Source: Deinococcus sedimenti (GTDB taxonomy: Bacteria > Deinococcota > Deinococci > Deinococcales > Deinococcaceae). Taken from it: a stretch of DNA of 64,000 nt. The position numbers and the translations under genes were made by a program. Below, piece by piece: positions 62,593 through 64,000 of the stretch (the first letter of the stretch is position 1; every line of letters begins with the position of its first letter). Below the pieces are notes generated by a model that saw only the letters and a program-made list of their open reading frames with translations, had not been told where the DNA came from and searched no databases. The DNA lies in assembly GCF_014648135.1 (NCBI RefSeq), contig NZ_BMQN01000002.1, positions 186,001-250,000 of the forward strand. The letters are read 5' to 3'.

Positions 62593-63606
62593 TCAGGGAC
62601 GCGCGGGTGGAGCGGTGCTGCCGCGCTCGATCAGGCGGGCGTGCAGCACCACGTGCCGCTGACGGATCGGCGCGTGCCCCAGCTGCGCCAGCATCAGCGC
62701 GGCCGTCTGCTCGGCCATGGCCTCCACCGGCTGTTCCAGCACCGTGATGGGCGGGTCCACCAGGCCGGTCCAGGGGTAGTTGTCGAACGTCACGAGACTG
62801 ATGTCCTGCGGGAGACGCAGGTCCCGCTCGCGCAGCGCGCGGTACGCGCCGGACGCCTGCGTGCCGGTCAGGGCGATCAGCGCGGTGGGCGGCTCGGGCA
62901 GGTCCAGCAGGTCGTTGGTCAGGGTGTACGCCGTGTCCTCGTTGAGGAGCGTCACGCGCTGGTATTCGGTGGGGACGGTCAGGCCCAGGGCGTTCATGAT
63001 CTCGGGGAAGGCGCGGCTGCGTTCCTCGGGGTGGATGACCGGGTGGTACGTGCCCAGCGCGGCGATGCGGCGGTGCCCGAGGGCGTGCAGGTGCGTGACG
63101 GCCTGCCGCACGGCCCCGGCGTTGTCGAGCATGACGCTGGGCTCGTCGTGGTGGGGGGGGCGGTAGTCGTACTCGGTGATGGCCACGCCCCGTGAGCGCA
63201 GCCGCGCGAGGTACTCCTGACTGTCCTGGCCGTAGCCGGGGCGCAGCATGATGCCGGCCACGCGCAGGCCGTACAGGCGCCGGAGTTCCTGGAGTTCGCG
63301 CTGGGCGCTGTACTCGTTCTCGCTGATGATCAGGGTGTACCCGGCGTCCGCCAGAACATGCGAGGCGGTGCGGGCGAACTGCGCGAAGAACGGTTCGAGG
63401 ATTGAGCCGACGACCAGACCGACGGTGGTGCTCTGGCCGCCGCGCAGGCTGCCGGCGCGCTGGTCGGGTTCGTAGTGAAGCTGGGCGATGGCCTGCCGGA
63501 CCCGGGCGAGGGTGTCCGGGGTGAGCTTGTCGGGTTCTTTCAGGGCGCGTTTGGCGGTGGTGGGGGAGACGCCGGCCAGCCGGGCGACGTCCTGGATGGT
63601 GGACAC
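62593..63606 (-). CDS. LacI-family transcriptional regulator
   Basis: 337 residues: N-terminal LacI helix-turn-helix (STIQDVARLAGVSPTTAKRAL, hinge helix EPDKL..ARVRQAI) and a periplasmic-binding-type sensor domain (GLVVGSILEPFF, HRRIAALG, LPQDISLVTFDN). The effector is probably a sugar, since it is divergent from a sugar ABC-transporter gene. GTG 63606 is set by TACAAT (63613-63618, minus strand), six bases away. Repeated CACGAGACCATT sites in the shared upstream region are its likely operators. Confidence 0.94.
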   Translation of the reverse strand: MSTIQDVARLAGVSPTTAKRALKEPDKLTPDTLARVRQAIAQLHYEPDQRAGSLRGGQSTTVGLVVGSILEPFFAQFARTASHVLADAGYTLIISENEYSAQRELQELRRLYGLRVAGIMLRPGYGQDSQEYLARLRSRGVAITEYDYRPPHHDEPSVMLDNAGAVRQAVTHLHALGHRRIAALGTYHPVIHPEERSRAFPEIMNALGLTVPTEYQRVTLLNEDTAYTLTNDLLDLPEPPTALIALTGTQASGAYRALRERDLRLPQDISLVTFDNYPWTGLVDPPITVLEQPVEAMAEQTAALMLAQLGHAPIRQRHVVLHARLIERGSTAPPARP

Positions 63607-63645
63607 GCCTGCATTGTAGGTCAGTGCGAGGGTGTGGCTCAAGCG

Positions 63646-63663
63646 ATTGGACACGAGACCATT
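63646..63663. promoter_or_regulatory. Candidate LacI-type operator 1
   Basis: ATTGGACACGAGACCATT. Matches operator 2 at 16 of 18 bases, 77 bases apart, which permits looping. It lies 40 bases upstream of the regulator start. Confidence 0.5.
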
Positions 63664-63722
63664 TTCACATGATGTCCCCGGGGGTGGTACCTGTAGACAA
63701 TTGAAAACAAGTGTGGTTCACT

Positions 63723-63740
63723 AATGGCCACGAGACCATT
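63723..63740. promoter_or_regulatory. Candidate LacI-type operator 2
   Basis: AATGGCCACGAGACCATT, an inverted repeat AATGG/CCATT around an eight-base centre. It overlaps the probable promoter of the sugar ABC gene (TTGAAA at 63701-63706 and TAATGG at 63722-63727). Confidence 0.55.
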
Positions 63741-63846
63741 CAATCCGAACTCAGGTGAACCCGTCACCTGAACCTGCGCTGACGTCACCGGCGCAGCCCT
63801 GCCCAGCACGCCCCTGACCGGGCCCTGTCCCATGGAGGAACCACCC

Positions 63847-64000
63847 GTGAATCGACTTGCCCTGCTCGCCCTGACCGCCGTCCTCAGCCAGGCCAGCGCC
63901 GTGACCATCACCATCGCCACCGTGAACAACCCGGACATGGTCACCATGCAGAAACTCACCCCCGAGTTCAACAAGAAATACCCCGACATCCAGGTCAAAT
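63847..64000 (+). CDS. Sugar ABC transporter substrate-binding protein, N-terminal part (cut by window end)
   Basis: The first 51 codons of a frame running off the window. The start is GTG 63847 with GGAGG seven bases upstream. The signal peptide (MNRLALLALTAVLSQASA) is followed by VTITIATVNNPDMVTMQKLTPEFNKKYP in parts ITIATVNNPDM and LTPEFNKKYPDIQV, the typical beginning of family 1 solute-binding proteins for sugars or sugar alcohols. Divergent from, and probably controlled by, the LacI regulator. Confidence 0.85.
   Translation, partial: MNRLALLALTAVLSQASAVTITIATVNNPDMVTMQKLTPEFNKKYPDIQVK

Overview
The window is about 70% GC and densely coded on both strands. It reads as chromosomal DNA from a Deinococcus-type bacterium. 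Three things suggest this: the gene content (futalosine-route MqnD, a FUN14-family protein, a Mrp/SufR pair, a second-type TrpRS, DUF2339 and HD-GYP proteins), the codon usage, and above all the promoter layout. About thirty genes have a TANNNT-like -10 hexamer ending 5-9 bases before the start codon, which is the signature of leaderless mRNAs known from Deinococcus. The genus is an inference; no 16S or species marker is present. I see no prophage, transposase, CRISPR array or restriction system.

Layout. 1-8.2 kb: small unknown proteins, threonine dehydrogenase (tdh), a tryptophanyl-tRNA synthetase preceded by a convincing transcription attenuator, dnaJ with a small lipoprotein, a CrtI-like FAD oxidoreductase, and prs. 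8.2-20.8 kb: accessory-type genes (a membrane protein with a possible VIT-like domain, fructosamine-kinase-like, VOC, Rieske, ankyrin repeats overlapping a serine hydrolase, thiolase), a DUF2975/Xre membrane operon with its own operator-like palindromes, an ECF sigma factor and a FUN14 protein. 20.9-30.3 kb: a PpiD/SurA-type foldase, tRNA-Arg(CCG), a SIS protein, homoserine dehydrogenase, prfA with a Nudix gene, and a large DUF2339 membrane protein.

30.3-39.0 kb is one functional block. A two-component system (sensor kinase and OmpR-type regulator) is divergent from a six-gene operon with two TolC-like proteins, a MacA-like adaptor, a MacB-like ATPase, a permease and an exported LTxxQ (Spy/CpxP-like) protein. 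The shared intergenic region holds four 11-base-periodic repeats suited to an OmpR-family regulator. 39-46.9 kb: a GAF/HD-GYP signalling protein, guaA, a membrane pseudokinase with a PEGA-like tail, and an Fe-S cluster (ApbC, SufR-like regulator) ending in a 2'-5' RNA ligase-like gene. 47-58.7 kb: chorismate mutase/DAHP synthase, a truncated globin, an ABC-2 exporter, mqnD, ribF with a Nudix gene, a dGTPase, tRNA-Ile(GAT), a four-CBS protein and the lipB-lipA operon. 58.8-64 kb: an acetyltransferase, a helical protein, rplS, two overlapping HAD phosphatases, and a LacI regulator divergent from the start of a sugar ABC operon, cut by the window end.

Non-coding structure is rich. Two dispersed intergenic repeat families of about 135 bp with terminal inverted repeats are present (four copies and two copies). 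One copy supplies the stop codon and last residues of a gene. Strong hairpins separate most convergent gene pairs. The most interesting single element is the trpS leader: an 18-residue peptide with tandem Trp codons, a competing hairpin and a perfect 12-bp terminator.
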